Shown here: positions 5,439-7,264 of the stretch, piece by piece
How the letters are laid out: each line of letters opens with the position of its first letter
Position numbering within the stretch: position 1 is the first letter of the stretch
Position numbers and translations under genes: made by a program
Assembly: GCA_031255325.1 (NCBI GenBank)
Contig: JAIRST010000057.1
Span: 1-7,264 of the forward strand
DNA from: Holosporales bacterium
GTDB lineage: Bacteria; Pseudomonadota; Alphaproteobacteria; UBA3830; JAIRMZ01
Length of the DNA stretch: 7,264 nt
Reading direction: 5' to 3'
Notes under the pieces: model-generated
Told to the model about the DNA's origin: nothing
What the model saw: only the letters and a program-made list of their open reading frames with translations
Database searches by the model: none

Positions 5439-6836
5439 GTGAAAAAGCTAAATCGAATATTAGCAGCTCATATATTTTTATCATCGTTTATATTGATGAC
5501 AAATGCGGCACTTGCTGAAGAAGAAAAAAAAGAGGGGGTGGATTGTTGTACAGCACTTGCTGGAGGATTAGACCCAGTCGTTGTGCAGCGTTTGGGGAAA
5601 GAAAAAGCTATTGGGTTTATGCGCATTCCTGGAACGAATTCATGTGTTAAGATTTCTGGAAATGTTAAGTTCACATTTGTTTACGATCAGCATGCCGCAG
5701 GAAATGGACCTGCCTATGACTATTTTATGGCGCAAAATATTTTGCGTCCAGGAGCAAAAACCGAAAAAGGAGAATTGCGCATGCACGCACGTGAATCTTC
5801 TCTTGGTATGCAAACGTTTATACCTATATATTTGATAGATGGCACAGAGATCAATCTTGGTACTTATATCGATATGGACTTTTTTGGATCATCACAGACG
5901 GAGGAGTCTTTATTTACGCCATTATCACTGCGTGCTAAAAATGTCTATTTTACGCTTGGGGATTTACTAATAGGCCAAACGGATTCGGTGTTCTGCGGGA
6001 ATGATTCTCATCCTGAAACGGCGGATTTTTCTGGACCTACTGGATTCTGTGGAGGGAGGCACCCTCAGATTCGATATACGTTCAAAGGAAAAGCGACAGT
6101 ATGGGAAGTCGCTTTGGAAAACCCAGAAGGGGAATATATCAACTTTGATGGAGAGACAAAATTTGCGAGTCGGACGCATGATGGATATTTTGCTAGCGAT
6201 CAATGCCCTGATATAACGACAGCTTTTCGATGTGACTTTTCAGGTGGTTATGTAAAGGCGCGAGCGATGGGGCGCCAAATCCATCTGACGAAGACTGCGG
6301 GAGGAAATGATATTTCGGTGTACGGGTGGGGAGCAGGTCTCTCTAGTGTTTATAAATATTGGGGATCAAGCAGTGTATTTTTGGACGCAACATATGGTCA
6401 GGGAATCGGTCGCTATCTTGGGGATGCAAATGGATATGCTGTATATCTTGATCCTCAAAATAAAGCGCATACAATGGCAGCTTTCGGAGGTATTGTTGGG
6501 TTTCAACAGTATTGGAGCGAGAATTGGAAGTGGCGCTCTACGGTGGCTTTTGGCTTGACGCAGATTATTCCGCATAGGGATTTAGTGAGTCATTCTTACA
6601 CAGTGGAAGATAAAGATATGAGGGGAGCTACTCTCAAGAGCGAAACGAAATATGCCGAGATCAACAAAATAATCCGTTCCTTGCAAGTTAACACGTTTTG
6701 CAATCCCCTGGGGCCAAATGTCGATATGGGGGCGGAGTACCTACGTGGTGAGCGCATTTTAAAGGTGAAGAGCGGGCCTGATAAAGGGGTCATCAGTCGC
6801 TTTATTGTTACAGTAAACGTGAAATTTGGTTCTTAA
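5439..6836 (+). CDS. Outer-membrane porin, alphaproteobacterial type with DcaP-like features
   Basis: Starting at the GTG gives 465 residues with a textbook signal peptide: KKLNR, a hydrophobic core, and cleavage after ALA (residue 26). Residues 58-74 (IGFMRIPGTNSCVKISG) match the start of the first strand of alphaproteobacterial porins (Porin_2-like). GQTDS (179-183), PETADFSGPTG (192-202) and HPQIRYT (208-214), then ALENPEG (225-231), resemble DcaP-like trimeric porins. The body alternates in the manner of a beta barrel, and the C-terminal strand ends VNVKFGS rather than in a final phenylalanine. It would form a diffusion channel and be a major surface antigen. The protein has eight cysteines (36, 37, 69, 186, 204, 256, 265, 421), many for a porin. 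The longer frame from ATG 5424 would spoil the signal peptide with two acidic residues at its N-terminus. Confidence 0.8.
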   Translation: MKKLNRILAAHIFLSSFILMTNAALAEEEKKEGVDCCTALAGGLDPVVVQRLGKEKAIGFMRIPGTNSCVKISGNVKFTFVYDQHAAGNGPAYDYFMAQNILRPGAKTEKGELRMHARESSLGMQTFIPIYLIDGTEINLGTYIDMDFFGSSQTEESLFTPLSLRAKNVYFTLGDLLIGQTDSVFCGNDSHPETADFSGPTGFCGGRHPQIRYTFKGKATVWEVALENPEGEYINFDGETKFASRTHDGYFASDQCPDITTAFRCDFSGGYVKARAMGRQIHLTKTAGGNDISVYGWGAGLSSVYKYWGSSSVFLDATYGQGIGRYLGDANGYAVYLDPQNKAHTMAAFGGIVGFQQYWSENWKWRSTVAFGLTQIIPHRDLVSHSYTVEDKDMRGATLKSETKYAEINKIIRSLQVNTFCNPLGPNVDMGAEYLRGERILKVKSGPDKGVISRFIVTVNVKFGS

Positions 6837-7179
6837 GCTTTTGGAGGGACTGATACCTATAAGGTTTTAATGCCATTTACGGTGGATGTTGGTGAATGTT
6901 TAAGATCATAAGAGTGTATTGCATTGAATAATGAAGGGATTTATAGAAGTGATAAGAGGGAAGCAGTAAAAATCTACGCAAAAGCTATATAATGGCCTAT
7001 ATAAAAAATTAAGGCTCTAAAAATATAGAATCATAAGCGCCATTTAGTAATTTTAATGGGATAAAGGATAAAACTGCTTTCCGGATCTTCGAAAAATAAG
7101 ACTTTTAGTATATTAAAGACAGAGATTTTCTCAGAAGATTTTAGAAATGAAATGGTCCAATAAGGATTAGGAGGGTGGT
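6837..7179. other. AT-rich stretch without a recognisable gene
   Basis: After the porin stop I see only very short frames on both strands, for example 13 codons from an ATG near 6870. There is no motif, RNA fold or repeat that I can name. A weak ACCT-ATA-AGGT hairpin followed by TTTT lies just after the porin stop, but a 4-base-pair stem is too weak to call a terminator. It is spacer or decayed DNA as far as I can read. Confidence 0.5.
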
Positions 7180-7245
7180 ATGTGGAAGGTTGAGCAAGGG
7201 TTCAGTCTTTTCAGGTTGTTTTTCGATCGTTTTAAGACGATATAA
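7180..7245 (+). CDS. Possible 21-residue peptide or broken gene start
   Basis: A 21-codon frame (MWKVEQGFSLFRLFFDRFK, then TI and TAA) follows an ideal Shine-Dalgarno AGGAGG (7169-7174) at 5 bases. The peptide is aromatic-rich (one W, five F) with basic residues and could form an amphipathic helix. It might be a leader peptide for a gene beyond the right edge, a small membrane-active peptide, or the start of a gene broken by a stop. I recognise no family. A small inverted repeat (ATCGT/ACGAT, 7226-7241) overlaps its end. Confidence 0.3.
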   Translation: MWKVEQGFSLFRLFFDRFKTI

Positions 7246-7264
7246 GAACGGACAAGTATTCAGC

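Noticed and set aside
7226..7241. ATCGT/ACGAT inverted repeat as a terminator
   Set aside because: The stem is only 5 base pairs and is not followed by a T-run.

Overview
The window looks like chromosomal DNA of an AT-leaning alphaproteobacterium with a host-dependent lifestyle. My best guess is the Holosporales/Rickettsiales-like endosymbionts of protists; Legionella- or Chlamydia-like amoeba symbionts are a weaker alternative. Three things point that way. The porin carries the N-terminal signature of alphaproteobacterial porins (an IPGT..C.KISG block). A DUF2608-type HAD protein is present, a family I associate mostly with intracellular bacteria. Queuosine genes appear only as transporter plus transglycosylase, which suggests salvage. 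No mobile-element gene, CRISPR array or rRNA is visible. Taxonomy here is inference from protein motifs, not a database result.

Left part (1-1567), all minus strand. A gene of unknown function runs off the left edge; only its first 46 codons are present. Next is a decayed stretch (182-538) that looks like the remnant of a family-2 glycosyltransferase. Then comes an intact secreted or membrane-anchored HAD-fold (DUF2608) protein. Middle part: a divergently transcribed DAACS-family symporter (1770-2978, plus) has unusual substitutions at cation- and substrate-binding positions. It converges on a two-gene operon on the minus strand, yhhQ-tgt, whose genes overlap by 8 bases. YhhQ should import a queuosine precursor and Tgt should insert it at position 34 of GUN-anticodon tRNAs.

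Right part: a 44-codon truncated relative of the left-edge gene (5034-5168, minus) lies directly downstream of a tRNA-Arg(ACG) gene. The two related loci share a 92-bp block with 89 identities. A divergent outer-membrane porin follows (5439-6836, plus). Its true start is very probably a GTG 15 bases inside the longest open frame, because that choice has an ideal Shine-Dalgarno site and a clean signal peptide. The last 428 bases hold no recognisable gene except a 21-codon ORF with a strong ribosome binding site.

The common theme is uptake from the environment or host cytosol (porin, symporter, queuosine-precursor carrier) alongside gene decay and partial duplication. I do not see a clear undescribed multi-gene system. 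The most useful leads are the atypical symporter, the duplicated gene start and the glycosyltransferase relic.
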